NCBI GenBank assembly: GCA_020443325.1 | Contig: JAGRIK010000252.1 | Location: 1-33,874 of the forward strand | Direction of reading: 5' to 3' | Length of the DNA: 33,874 nucleotides | From: Halioglobus sp. | GTDB lineage: Bacteria; Pseudomonadota; Gammaproteobacteria; Pseudomonadales; Halieaceae | Shown here: positions 8,428-16,150 of the stretch, piece after piece | Layout of the letters: the number at the start of each line of letters is the position of its first letter | Numbering within the stretch: the stretch's first letter is position 1 | The notes under the pieces: generated by a model | What the model saw: the letters and a program-made list of their open reading frames with translations, nothing else | Told to the model about the DNA's origin: nothing | Database searches by the model: none | Position numbers and translations under genes: made by a program

Positions 8428-8823
8428 ATGAACACCGTTATCGGCAGCTTACTCATTCTTTGCATCCTTCCTATCATCTGTGCCTGGATCGCGGCCTATT
8501 TCCGCCAGCAGCAACTGGGCAGCATCGACAACAAGGAGCCACGCATCCAGTCACAGCAACTGTCAGGTGCCGGGGCGCGCGCGGTAGCCGCCCAGGGGAA
8601 TAGCTGGGAAGCACTGGCGATATTCAGCGCCGCTGCACTGGCGCTGTTCATTGCAGGAGTCGACCTGCAAAGCGTCTCCACGCTGGCAATGGTGTTCGTC
8701 GCCCTGCGCATCGCCTATATCCCGGCGTATATCGCTAACGTCGATATCCTGCGATCACTGATCTTTATCGGCGGCTTCGGAATCTGCCTGTACTTTTTCT
8801 ATCTGGCGCTCAGCGCCAATTAG
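8428..8823 (+). CDS. MAPEG family membrane protein
   Basis: The protein is 131 aa with about four membrane helices: residues 3-25, about 60-78 (ALAIFSAAALALFIAGV), about 84-105 and about 108-128. The conserved core A-V-A-A-Q-G-N-S-W-E-A-L-A-I-F precedes the second helix, as in bacterial MAPEG proteins (PF01124; glutathione-linked or eicosanoid-like membrane enzymes). Later, LRIAYIPAYIANVDILRSL matches the conserved R-x-x-Y...Y-x-x-x...R-S pattern. GGAG lies about ten bases before the ATG. It is second in a unit with the alpha/beta hydrolase. The actual reaction is unknown; many bacterial members are uncharacterised. Confidence 0.88.
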   Translation: MNTVIGSLLILCILPIICAWIAAYFRQQQLGSIDNKEPRIQSQQLSGAGARAVAAQGNSWEALAIFSAAALALFIAGVDLQSVSTLAMVFVALRIAYIPAYIANVDILRSLIFIGGFGICLYFFYLALSAN

Positions 8824-8870
8824 CAGCGTGTTGGACACTCTCTTCTAATTTCTAGCGCTGCCAGGGTCTA

Positions 8871-9144
8871 TCGTGGTCGACGGGCTCGTACCCCAGCAGG
8901 CGTTTCAGTCGCTCCACGTGATTCGCTTGGTGAAACGCCTGCTGGGGCACGAGCCCTGCATCCCAATGCTACGACACGAGGTGTGACGGACGTTAGACTC
9001 TGAAAAGCCGGGGTACAAAGCTTTTGTGATCTAGCCGAATGGTATGGTCTGAGGTTACGGATAGAAAAAGTGTTTCTCACCAAGCGAATTACGTTGGTCC
9101 GGCACCCCGGGAGCGACTGAGAAACACTTTTTCTATCCGTAACC
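8871..9144 (-). repeat. Hairpin repeat element, complete copy I
   Basis: Two long hairpins fill most of this unit. The A hairpin has arms 8882-8907 and 8931-8956 (26 bp) and loop 8908-8930. The B hairpin has arms 9053-9079 and 9118-9144 (27 bp, perfect) and loop 9080-9117. The A loop on the plus strand reads GTCGCTCC...TTCGCTTGG, and the B loop begins CCAAGCGAATTACGT and ends GGAGCGAC, so the loops are reverse complements. The B loop has a 15-nt insertion at about 9095-9109. The spacer 8957-9052 contains a 41-nt block (8957-8997) differing by one base from 33786-33826. The outer flank TCGTGGTCGAC (8871-8881) matches the right flank of copy III in reverse. Orientation is B to A on the minus strand. 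The 425-base gap 8824-9249 holds only this unit and the terminator. Confidence 0.93.
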
Positions 9145-9168
9145 GTCGGGCAAGACTATTCCCTGGGA

Positions 9169-9215
9169 CGAGGGCAAAAAACCGCATCTGTCATCCCCGT
9201 TTTTTGCCTACCTCG
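9169..9215 (-). terminator. Hairpin terminator for the Abhydrolase_10 gene (possible)
   Basis: GGCAAAAAAC (9173-9182) pairs with GTTTTTTGCC (9199-9208), with flanking CGAGG/CCTCG extending the stem across a bulge. It lies 35-80 bases beyond the stop codon of the minus-strand gene at 9250, and the minus strand ends in TTTTTTGCC. Its loop is unrelated to the A/B hairpins of the repeat. Confidence 0.5.
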
Positions 9216-9249
9216 AACTCGTTTGAGACTTCTTCAACACGCTGCCAGA

Positions 9250-10839
9250 TCAGGACCCAGGGACACCGACAACATCTGAAGTCCGCGCCCGCGCCTTGAT
9301 CAGCTCTGCATCCCTGGGCACCAGAAACCCCGCCGCGGCGGCCGCATCGGTGGCGTTGTCAATAGCATCGATATACGCCTGCCTGGTCGGGTAAAGCATC
9401 GCCAGTGTCGCTTCATCAAACAATTCGGTAGTACCGAACAACCCACAAAAAGCGGCGTTTGCAGGCGGCTGCCCCTCGCCCGACAGTACCGCAACGGGCG
9501 CATCCACATAAGGCGTACGGACACCGCCCTGAACGTTGCCGAAGCGGTCGTACAGGAAGTCGGTTCCCTCGGGATTCAATGCCAACAACGGCGCTGAAGG
9601 GGCAGCTTCGCCGTTGCGCAGCCACTTGTCGATTGCGGCGACGGCGGCCTTGGCGACCCAGTGTCCCGGTCCATCATTCACCGGCAGCGGACAGGTGATA
9701 AAAGGCGGTCGGGCATCGTTGTTGGAGATCACATCGGCCACCGTGGGGTCGTCGCCCCGGTCAACCGGCCCCTTGATGGTCGTGTACACATCGGAGTGGG
9801 CGGAACCGGCCACCTCCCACAACCGGATAGTACCGGAGTCGGGCTGGCGCTGGGTGACAGAGTTCAAACGAAAAATATCGGTCTGCGTCTGCAGGGTGAG
9901 CACCGGCTCAGGGAGTCCCTCGCGGATGAATACGGGATCAGGCGTCCTGACCTCGACCTGCGGTAGTTGCGATAGCGCAGCACTGCCATTGCCCCGACTG
10001 TGAATAATAAAACCGTCAAACAAATCGATCGTCGGGTGTATGGCATTCACATAGGTCACGAGGCGGAACGCGGACTGCGACTCACCCACGGCAATCATAC
10101 GCTGCACCCTGAGACCCTCCAGCGGGTCCAGGCCCACCGGGTTGCGAACGGCCTGGGCTGCCTGGGAGAAAATGTCGTAGGAGAAACTGTCGCCGGGGTG
10201 CTGCAATGGACCATAGCGCTGGGGATCGATAACCTTCAGGGGCAAGTCGAATGCGCCACCACCCTCTACACCCGCCCTCTGTGCGGACACGCCCACCCAG
10301 GCGTAGCCCTCGCGCATCAGCTCTGTGTGCATCTGGGTCAGGTCTGGCGCGGCATCGACGCCACCGGAGACATTGAACCACTCCACTACGACCGTGCCGT
10401 TAAAATCGGCCTCGTTCTCGGGCCGCAGCACCACGATCCGGCTCACGTACTCGGCCGCATCTGCCGTCTCCACCTGCCAGTCACCCTCCGGGCGCAATTC
10501 ATCGGTGGCAATATAGGACATCGCCGATCCCGAAATAAAATACTCTGTCTCGCGGTATCCCACCTCCGCTTCATCGAACGAGACACCGGCATAAAATGGC
10601 GTACCCGGCACATAGCCCTGGGTTCTCAGGTCCACCTCGATCGGACCAAAATTTATCACGCAACAGTCCGCCGCTCCGCCGCCGGAGATCGGGCCCTCGA
10701 TCATCGGGTTCGCAGCCTGGGGTTTTTGGTCAGGCGGGTTACTGTCACTGGTATTGCTACAACCGGCGACAATCGAGAGCAATACCATCGCGGTAATGAC
10801 TGCCGGGAATGAGCGGGTACGGTGTTGTCTGGTTTCCAA
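9250..10839 (-). CDS. Abhydrolase_10-type lipoprotein (alpha/beta hydrolase domain)
   Basis: The protein is 529 aa. The N-terminus RTRSFPAVITAMVLLSIVAGC gives a lipobox with Cys27, then a short polar linker and a large alpha/beta-hydrolase domain. The nucleophile elbow is A-V-G-E-S-Q-S-A-F-R-L with Ser near residue 253. VVVEWFNVSGGVDAAPD and GYAWVGVSAQRAGVEGG are typical of the Abhydrolase_10 group (PF20091), which is poorly characterised. The start is TTG at 10839, supported by CCAGGAGAAAATCCCC directly upstream; no ATG before the signal peptide fits as well. The residue after the Cys is Ser, consistent with outer-membrane sorting. It probably has its own promoter, since the MFS gene upstream ends 115 bases before. 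The substrate is unknown. Confidence 0.85.
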   Translation of the reverse strand: METRQHRTRSFPAVITAMVLLSIVAGCSNTSDSNPPDQKPQAANPMIEGPISGGGAADCCVINFGPIEVDLRTQGYVPGTPFYAGVSFDEAEVGYRETEYFISGSAMSYIATDELRPEGDWQVETADAAEYVSRIVVLRPENEADFNGTVVVEWFNVSGGVDAAPDLTQMHTELMREGYAWVGVSAQRAGVEGGGAFDLPLKVIDPQRYGPLQHPGDSFSYDIFSQAAQAVRNPVGLDPLEGLRVQRMIAVGESQSAFRLVTYVNAIHPTIDLFDGFIIHSRGNGSAALSQLPQVEVRTPDPVFIREGLPEPVLTLQTQTDIFRLNSVTQRQPDSGTIRLWEVAGSAHSDVYTTIKGPVDRGDDPTVADVISNNDARPPFITCPLPVNDGPGHWVAKAAVAAIDKWLRNGEAAPSAPLLALNPEGTDFLYDRFGNVQGGVRTPYVDAPVAVLSGEGQPPANAAFCGLFGTTELFDEATLAMLYPTRQAYIDAIDNATDAAAAAGFLVPRDAELIKARARTSDVVGVPGS

Positions 10840-10954
10840 GGGGATTTTCTCCTGGGTCAGGTGGCCTGACCGAAACGCGGATTATTGTAATTCTTACTCG
10901 TCATTGGAACACACTGCGAGCGAGTGCTTCAACACAGGATTCACTTCGCGTCTA

Positions 10955-12292
10955 TCAGCCCGGCTGGCTTAGCGTTGCAGCAGCCACCTTGCCGCGCTTT
11001 TCATCCACCGTGAGCAGAAGCAGCAGCCCCAACACAAAAAACACCAGGGTTGAGAGCATCGCAAGCGGATAGTTGCCATCGGTGAGTTCGCTGATAATGC
11101 CGTAACTGACCGGACCAATAATCGCGGCGGCGCGATTGGCCAATCCCCACAACCCGAATATCTCGGCATTGCGCGACTCGGGGGTCAGCTGGCCGATGAG
11201 CGCACGACCACCGGCCTGGGTAGCGCCCATTGCCAGCCCCATCAGGTTTCCTGCCAGCCAGAGATCAGCGGGTTCGTCTGCCAGCAGCGTCACTGCGATC
11301 GCGGCCACCCATACCAGCAGCGCAACGGCGAGGCTGCGCACCGATCCAAACCGGTCCTGCGCATGACCGAACGCAAATGCGCCTATCGCGGCCGTCAGGT
11401 TAACTACCATGATAAGCGTAATGAGTTGCTGCGTATCGAAACCCATTTCCTCCTGGGCATAGATCGCAGCAACCACAATAACGGTGGCTACTCCGGCCTG
11501 GAAAAGGGTGAGGCACTGCAGGAAGCGAAAGAGATCCGGCATGTGCGCGGCGTGACGCAACGTTCTTTGCACCTGGGCGAAACCGGCCTTGATGTAGGTC
11601 ACGCCATCGATAGCTGGCCTGGGCTTAGCCCGTTCGCGCAGCCACAAAAATGTCGGGCAGGCAGTAATCGCAAAAATAACCGCCGTGATCAGCAGCGCGA
11701 CGGGAACATAATCGGTGGATGCCAAGCCGCGGTCGCTCGCCCAATTGATATACATGAGACACGTGCCCAGTGTCAGCAGTCCTCCGAAGTAGCCCAGGCT
11801 CCAGCCATAGCCGGATATTCGACCCATGCCGTCGCGGTGGGCAATTTCCGGGAGGAATGCGGCGATCAGGTTCTCCCCGACCGCGAACGCGATGGTCGCC
11901 ACAACGAGGAGTACCATTGCGAGGGCTACCTCATTCGGCCCCACCAGTGCGAGACCGGCGGTACCAAGAACACACAACACCGAAGACGCCAGCAGATAAC
12001 GTTTTTTCCTCGCCCGATGATCCGCGACGGCGCCGATAACAGGGCCTGCCAACAACACGAACAGATTCGCAGCGCCAATCGCGAGAGTCCACAGCAAGGT
12101 CGCCGTACCCGGGCTTTGTTCGTCCAGTCCCGCGGCAATAACCCCGACAAAATACGCACTGTAAATCGTGGTCATCACAACAGTGGTGTAGCCGGAATTG
12201 GCAAAATCGTAGAATGCCCAGGCGGCCAACTCGCGCTTGCTGGCGGGGTGGGCACCCGGCAGGGATGTCATCTTGAGGGATGAGTCGGGCAT
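10955..12292 (-). CDS. UMF1/Atg22-like MFS transporter
   Basis: The protein is 445 aa with about twelve membrane helices. ELAAWAFYDFANSGYTTVVMTTIYSAYFV at the N-terminus is the hallmark of the UMF1 family (W-x-x-Y-D-x-A-N-S-x-x). ADHRARKKRYLL after helix 2 is the MFS loop 2-3 motif. A central cytoplasmic loop (WLRERAKPRPAIDGVTYIKAGFAQVQRTLRHAAHMPDLFRFL) separates the two six-helix halves. Related yeast Atg22 is a vacuolar amino-acid exporter, but bacterial members have no firm substrate. The ATG has only a weak GAAGAA upstream. It is divergent from the glycerophosphodiesterase gene across 77 bases, so the promoters probably lie back to back. Confidence 0.9.
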   Translation of the reverse strand: MPDSSLKMTSLPGAHPASKRELAAWAFYDFANSGYTTVVMTTIYSAYFVGVIAAGLDEQSPGTATLLWTLAIGAANLFVLLAGPVIGAVADHRARKKRYLLASSVLCVLGTAGLALVGPNEVALAMVLLVVATIAFAVGENLIAAFLPEIAHRDGMGRISGYGWSLGYFGGLLTLGTCLMYINWASDRGLASTDYVPVALLITAVIFAITACPTFLWLRERAKPRPAIDGVTYIKAGFAQVQRTLRHAAHMPDLFRFLQCLTLFQAGVATVIVVAAIYAQEEMGFDTQQLITLIMVVNLTAAIGAFAFGHAQDRFGSVRSLAVALLVWVAAIAVTLLADEPADLWLAGNLMGLAMGATQAGGRALIGQLTPESRNAEIFGLWGLANRAAAIIGPVSYGIISELTDGNYPLAMLSTLVFFVLGLLLLLTVDEKRGKVAAATLSQPG

Positions 12293-12369
12293 GGGATTCT
12301 TCAGTTACGCCATTTACGCAGACGGCTCGCAAGCGCTAACATCAGAAGCTGACTCCCGGAGAGATAAGT

Positions 12370-13170
12370 GTGTGGACCATGAGTTTACTCGATATTGCGA
12401 TGGTAGTCGTTGACTCATTAATGGCAGTGGTACCCCGGCGGATACCAGAGCGCGCGGCGCTTGAGCGCTGCAAGATCATTTCGCATCGCGGCGAACACGA
12501 CAACAAACGCATCAAGGAAAACACGATCCCCGCGTTCGAGCGCGCTTCGGCCGCCGGTGTATGGGGAATTGAGTGCGATATCCGCTGGACCGCAGACCTG
12601 GTCCCGGTCATTTGCCATGATCCCAGCCCCCGGCGCGTATTCGGCGAGACGAGCGCAGTCAGCAGCCTGACTTATAACCAGTTGCACGCCCGGGTTCCCG
12701 ACATTCCACGCCTGGAAGAAGTGATCCAGCGCTTTGGCGGCAATACCCACCTGATGCTTGAACTCAAGGCAGAGCCCTGGCCCGACCCCGACAGGCAATC
12801 CGGTATCCTGCGCTCACTCCTTGCGCCACTGAAACCCGCAGAGGATTACCATCTGCTGGCACTGGACCCAACCGTTTTCAAGCCGTTGGCTTTCCTGCCG
12901 AGCGAGTGCTTTTTCCCTGTCGCAGAAACCAACGTGAAGTCCATAAGCGCACAGGCGCTTGCGCAGGGTTACGGCGGAATGGGTGGGCATTATCTTCTGT
13001 TGAATACCTCACTGAAGAACAGGCACGATGCGCACAAACAACGCCTTGGCACCGGCTTCCCTGCATCAAGAAACTGCCTGTTCAGGGAACTCAATCGCGG
13101 TATCGAGTGGGTGTTCAGCAATGACGCGGTCGCACTGCAGGAAATTCGCGACCGCCATTTAGGACAATAA
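12370..13170 (+). CDS. Glycerophosphodiester phosphodiesterase family protein
   Basis: The protein is 266 aa. The GDPD motifs are all present: I-S-H-R-G-E (His39, Arg40), E-N-T-I-P-A-F-E-R-A, G-I-E-C-D-I-R-W-T-A-D (Glu68, Asp70), and I-C-H-D-P (His83). These are the metal and acid-base residues of the TIM-barrel GDPD family, which cleaves glycerophosphodiesters to glycerol-3-phosphate and an alcohol. The N-terminus (WTMSLLDIAMVVVDSLMAVV) is hydrophobic and could be a membrane anchor. The start is GTG with GGAGAG six bases upstream; ATG 12379 is an alternative. The region after the barrel's middle is shorter than in GlpQ, as in compact bacterial homologues. Confidence 0.88.
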   Translation: MWTMSLLDIAMVVVDSLMAVVPRRIPERAALERCKIISHRGEHDNKRIKENTIPAFERASAAGVWGIECDIRWTADLVPVICHDPSPRRVFGETSAVSSLTYNQLHARVPDIPRLEEVIQRFGGNTHLMLELKAEPWPDPDRQSGILRSLLAPLKPAEDYHLLALDPTVFKPLAFLPSECFFPVAETNVKSISAQALAQGYGGMGGHYLLLNTSLKNRHDAHKQRLGTGFPASRNCLFRELNRGIEWVFSNDAVALQEIRDRHLGQ

Positions 13171-13172
13171 AA

Positions 13173-13202
13173 CAAAAAAAGCCGCACTGTAAAAGCGCGG
13201 CT
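13173..13202 (-). terminator. Rho-independent terminator of the beta-helix lipoprotein gene
   Basis: On the minus strand AGCCGC...GCGGCT (13202-13180) is followed by a run of seven T and then GTTTTAT. It lies about 30 bases after the minus-strand stop at 13233 and beside the GDPD stop on the plus strand. In the plus direction it lacks a T-run, so it chiefly serves the minus strand. Confidence 0.8.
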
Positions 13203-13232
13203 CAAAGTGTCCCTGGATAGGGAAGAAAAAGA

Positions 13233-16046
13233 TCAGTCGAGCGAACCCTCAATAATCCAGCCCGCCCACCATGTATCGGCAGGGTCTGTGCCCGGTTTGA
13301 CCGCACCAATGAAATCGGTGTTGTCGAACACAAAGCCCGAGCCGTTGTCCACTGCAGGTATCCCGGGTGCCATCACATTAGCCGATGGCTCCATCAGCGC
13401 GTAGGCTGAATCTACCGTGACGGGGTCTTCCCCGGCGTTCGCTACAGCGTCCGCCGCGCGCTTGTCGTAATACCCGTCCAGGCATTCCCCGGGAACATTC
13501 ACCAGCGTGATATTCGAGGGCACAGTACTGTTGGTCAACACAGCGTCATCTATGCGGATACAGCCTGTATCAAAATCCCGGACTGCGGAATTGTAGATAG
13601 CGGTAGTGACAGCACCTCGCAATCGCATACCTGGCTGTTGACCGTTCTGGGACGCCGCGTTGTTGTTCACCGAACCACCGAGAACCAGGATATTCGCCAA
13701 CACAGCATCCGTCTCCGGTACGAAATCGGCATCGCTTGAATTGGCCTCTATACCACGTGGATCGTTACTGCCTGTGGGGGCGGATTTTGATTGGTTCTTG
13801 CGCACGATAGCGTACTGGATATTCCCCATGTAGCCCTCATCGTAATCGATGTCATCGTCGTCGTTGTTGGTCAACACCAGGTGTGTTGCATTGACCGTAC
13901 CGCCGAACCACTCGATGCCATCGTCGAGGTTACCGTGAACCTGGATATAATCGATTTCAGTACTGTAACCGACACCCTGCAGCGTCAAACCGTTGATCTC
14001 GTTATTCGGTCCGGCGATCTTTCCGCCCTCGGCGATGCGCACATAGCGCAGTGCACCGCTGTCATCTGCAGGGTCATTGCCGCCATAGTTGCCGACGATC
14101 GTGCCACCTTCGCCCTTGATATTACAGACAGTGCCCGTGCCAAAGCATGCGCCAGTTCCACCCTGTCCGTATTGCGGCGCGAAACCCTGGATAATAACGC
14201 CGCCCCACTCACCTTCGCCATCGAGATTGTCATCGCTCAGGCTACTGAATGTGATCGGGGCCGCTGGCGAACCCACCGCATGGATCTTGGAACCCCGCGT
14301 CACGATCAACGAGCCCGTATCGAACGCGCGAACATTCACGCCCGGGCGAATAGTCAGCGTAACCCCTGCATTGCGCACCGCCTGTACATCGGCATCGTTG
14401 GCAACCGTTACGTTACCAGCACCGACGATCACCTCGCCGTCCAGACGCCACTCTACCCCGGCGACCATGGTGTAATCCTGGTCAATTTGGCCTGTGATCG
14501 TACAATTCGTGGCATCGTCACTGCAGCTTACAAATGAAGCGGGCTGTACAGGTTCCATCTCGGTAACCGTACCGGGCAATGTCCAACCCTCCCACCAGGC
14601 ATCGCCGTCGGGATCAACTGCGCCGATGAAATCCGTCTGGTCAAAGACGAAACCGGAGCCGTTGTTCACCGCATTGATCACCGGCGCCACGTCCAGTCGC
14701 GCCTGGCTTTCCTGAATTGCCATCGTCTCGCTGTAGGTCAGTACCAGTGCGTCCACATTGTCTTCCACATCGGGTGACTGCTTCTGGAACAAACCGCCTT
14801 CACAATCACCGAGAAAGTTCTCCATTGCGATCACACTGGGTACGATCATGGAACCATCACCATTCACATCAGCGTTGTCGATGCGCACGCAGCCAATATT
14901 GAAATTGCTGACGGAGCTGTTGAAGATCGCGGTTTTCACAGCGCCACGCAGACGCATGCCGGGCTGTTCGCCCTGTGAAGACGACGCGTTATTGTTCACT
15001 TTTCCGCCTATTATAGTGAGGTTGGCCAGCACCGCTTCCGTTTGCGGCACGTAATCGGCATCGCTGGAATTGGCTTCTACCCCACGCGGGTCGTTCGAAC
15101 CCTGCGGTGCGTCATTGATGTTGTTTTTTTCGATGAGCGCGTACTGGATGTTCCCCATATAGCCTTCATCGTAATCGATATCGTCGTCATCGTTGCTGGT
15201 GAGTACCGCGTAACGCAGGTTCACGGTACCACCGAACCACTCAATACCGTCATCGAGATTATTGTGCACCTGGATATACTCCAGCATTGTTCCGTAACCG
15301 ACGCCCTGCAGGGTCAAGCCATTAATTTCATTGTTGGGGCCAGCCACAAGCCCGCCCTCTGCGATGCGCACGTAACGCAGCGAGCCGGAGTTGTCCGCGG
15401 GATCGTTACCGCCATAGACAGACACGTCGGTACCACCCTCACCTTCGACGTTACAGACGTCGCCGGCGCCATAACATGGACCGGTATCTCCCTGTCCATA
15501 CTGGGGGGCAAAGCCCTGGATGATCACGCCGCCCCATTCGCCGAGTCCGTCGTAGTTATCGTCGAGGCTGCTGAATGTAATCGGTTGTGACGCGCTGCCC
15601 TCTGCCATCAGCATGGAGCCACGCGTAACCAACAGCGTACCGGTATCAAACGCACGTATATCGGTGCCAGGCTCAATCGTTAGGGTCACACCCGCGTCGC
15701 GTATCGCCTGTACATCACTGGCATTGCTAACCGTACGATTTCCATCACCCACTGTTACCGTCCCGTCGAGCCGCCACTGCACGTCGCTCGTCAGGGTATA
15801 GTCCTCATCCACCATACCAGTCAGGGTGCCGACCGAGCAGTCCGTATTGAAATCGATAAAGTCTGCCACGACGACCTGGTTACAGTCTCCACCGCTGCTG
15901 GACCCGCCGGAACTGCTGGAGCCCGAACTGCTTGAACTGCCGAATTCATTGGTGATATTGACATTGTCACCATCACTGCCACCGCAACCGACCATGCCGG
16001 AAATAAGCGGCACCAGCAGCGCTGTATACAACTTTTGTTTAACCAT
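13233..16046 (-). CDS. Internally duplicated beta-helix-like surface lipoprotein
   Basis: The protein is about 937 aa. The lipobox MVKQKLYTALLVPLISGMVGC has Cys21, followed by G-G. A Ser/Gly linker (FGSSSSSGSSSSGGSSSGG) leads to two copies of a ~440-residue domain. The first begins near TGMVDEDYTLTSDVQWRLDG and the second near TGQIDQDYTMVAGVEWRLDG. Each then has GVTLTI.PG..., AFDTG.L.VTRGS, GEWGGVIIQGFAPQYGQG, YGGNDPAD.SG.LRYVRIAEGG, a DDGIEWFGGTVN and NDDDDIDYDEGYMGNIQYA segment, and ends in DFIGAV.P...WW.GW. This resembles a beta-helix family common in Bacteroidetes and marine proteobacteria, often beside TonB receptors. The Asp runs suggest calcium binding. The ATG at 16046 has AGGA eight bases upstream. 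It is 105 bases downstream of the TonB receptor gene and probably its partner. The ligand is unknown. Confidence 0.85.
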   Translation of the reverse strand: MVKQKLYTALLVPLISGMVGCGGSDGDNVNITNEFGSSSSSGSSSSGGSSSGGDCNQVVVADFIDFNTDCSVGTLTGMVDEDYTLTSDVQWRLDGTVTVGDGNRTVSNASDVQAIRDAGVTLTIEPGTDIRAFDTGTLLVTRGSMLMAEGSASQPITFSSLDDNYDGLGEWGGVIIQGFAPQYGQGDTGPCYGAGDVCNVEGEGGTDVSVYGGNDPADNSGSLRYVRIAEGGLVAGPNNEINGLTLQGVGYGTMLEYIQVHNNLDDGIEWFGGTVNLRYAVLTSNDDDDIDYDEGYMGNIQYALIEKNNINDAPQGSNDPRGVEANSSDADYVPQTEAVLANLTIIGGKVNNNASSSQGEQPGMRLRGAVKTAIFNSSVSNFNIGCVRIDNADVNGDGSMIVPSVIAMENFLGDCEGGLFQKQSPDVEDNVDALVLTYSETMAIQESQARLDVAPVINAVNNGSGFVFDQTDFIGAVDPDGDAWWEGWTLPGTVTEMEPVQPASFVSCSDDATNCTITGQIDQDYTMVAGVEWRLDGEVIVGAGNVTVANDADVQAVRNAGVTLTIRPGVNVRAFDTGSLIVTRGSKIHAVGSPAAPITFSSLSDDNLDGEGEWGGVIIQGFAPQYGQGGTGACFGTGTVCNIKGEGGTIVGNYGGNDPADDSGALRYVRIAEGGKIAGPNNEINGLTLQGVGYSTEIDYIQVHGNLDDGIEWFGGTVNATHLVLTNNDDDDIDYDEGYMGNIQYAIVRKNQSKSAPTGSNDPRGIEANSSDADFVPETDAVLANILVLGGSVNNNAASQNGQQPGMRLRGAVTTAIYNSAVRDFDTGCIRIDDAVLTNSTVPSNITLVNVPGECLDGYYDKRAADAVANAGEDPVTVDSAYALMEPSANVMAPGIPAVDNGSGFVFDNTDFIGAVKPGTDPADTWWAGWIIEGSLD

Positions 16047-16150
16047 TGTTTGCTTCCTGATCACGTTAAATTGGAGTGCAGATGAACTGCACTTTCTTCG
16101 CTTAGCTAAATAATTCATTTCATCTCCCCGTGCCGCGTTGTAAACAATTA

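Noticed and set aside
8871-9144. Integron attC site or REP/RAYT element
   Set aside because: There is no R'/R'' core pair of the GTTRRRY type, no integrase or RAYT gene in the window, and the neighbouring genes are operon-like and not in cassette form. The stems are also much longer than typical REPs.
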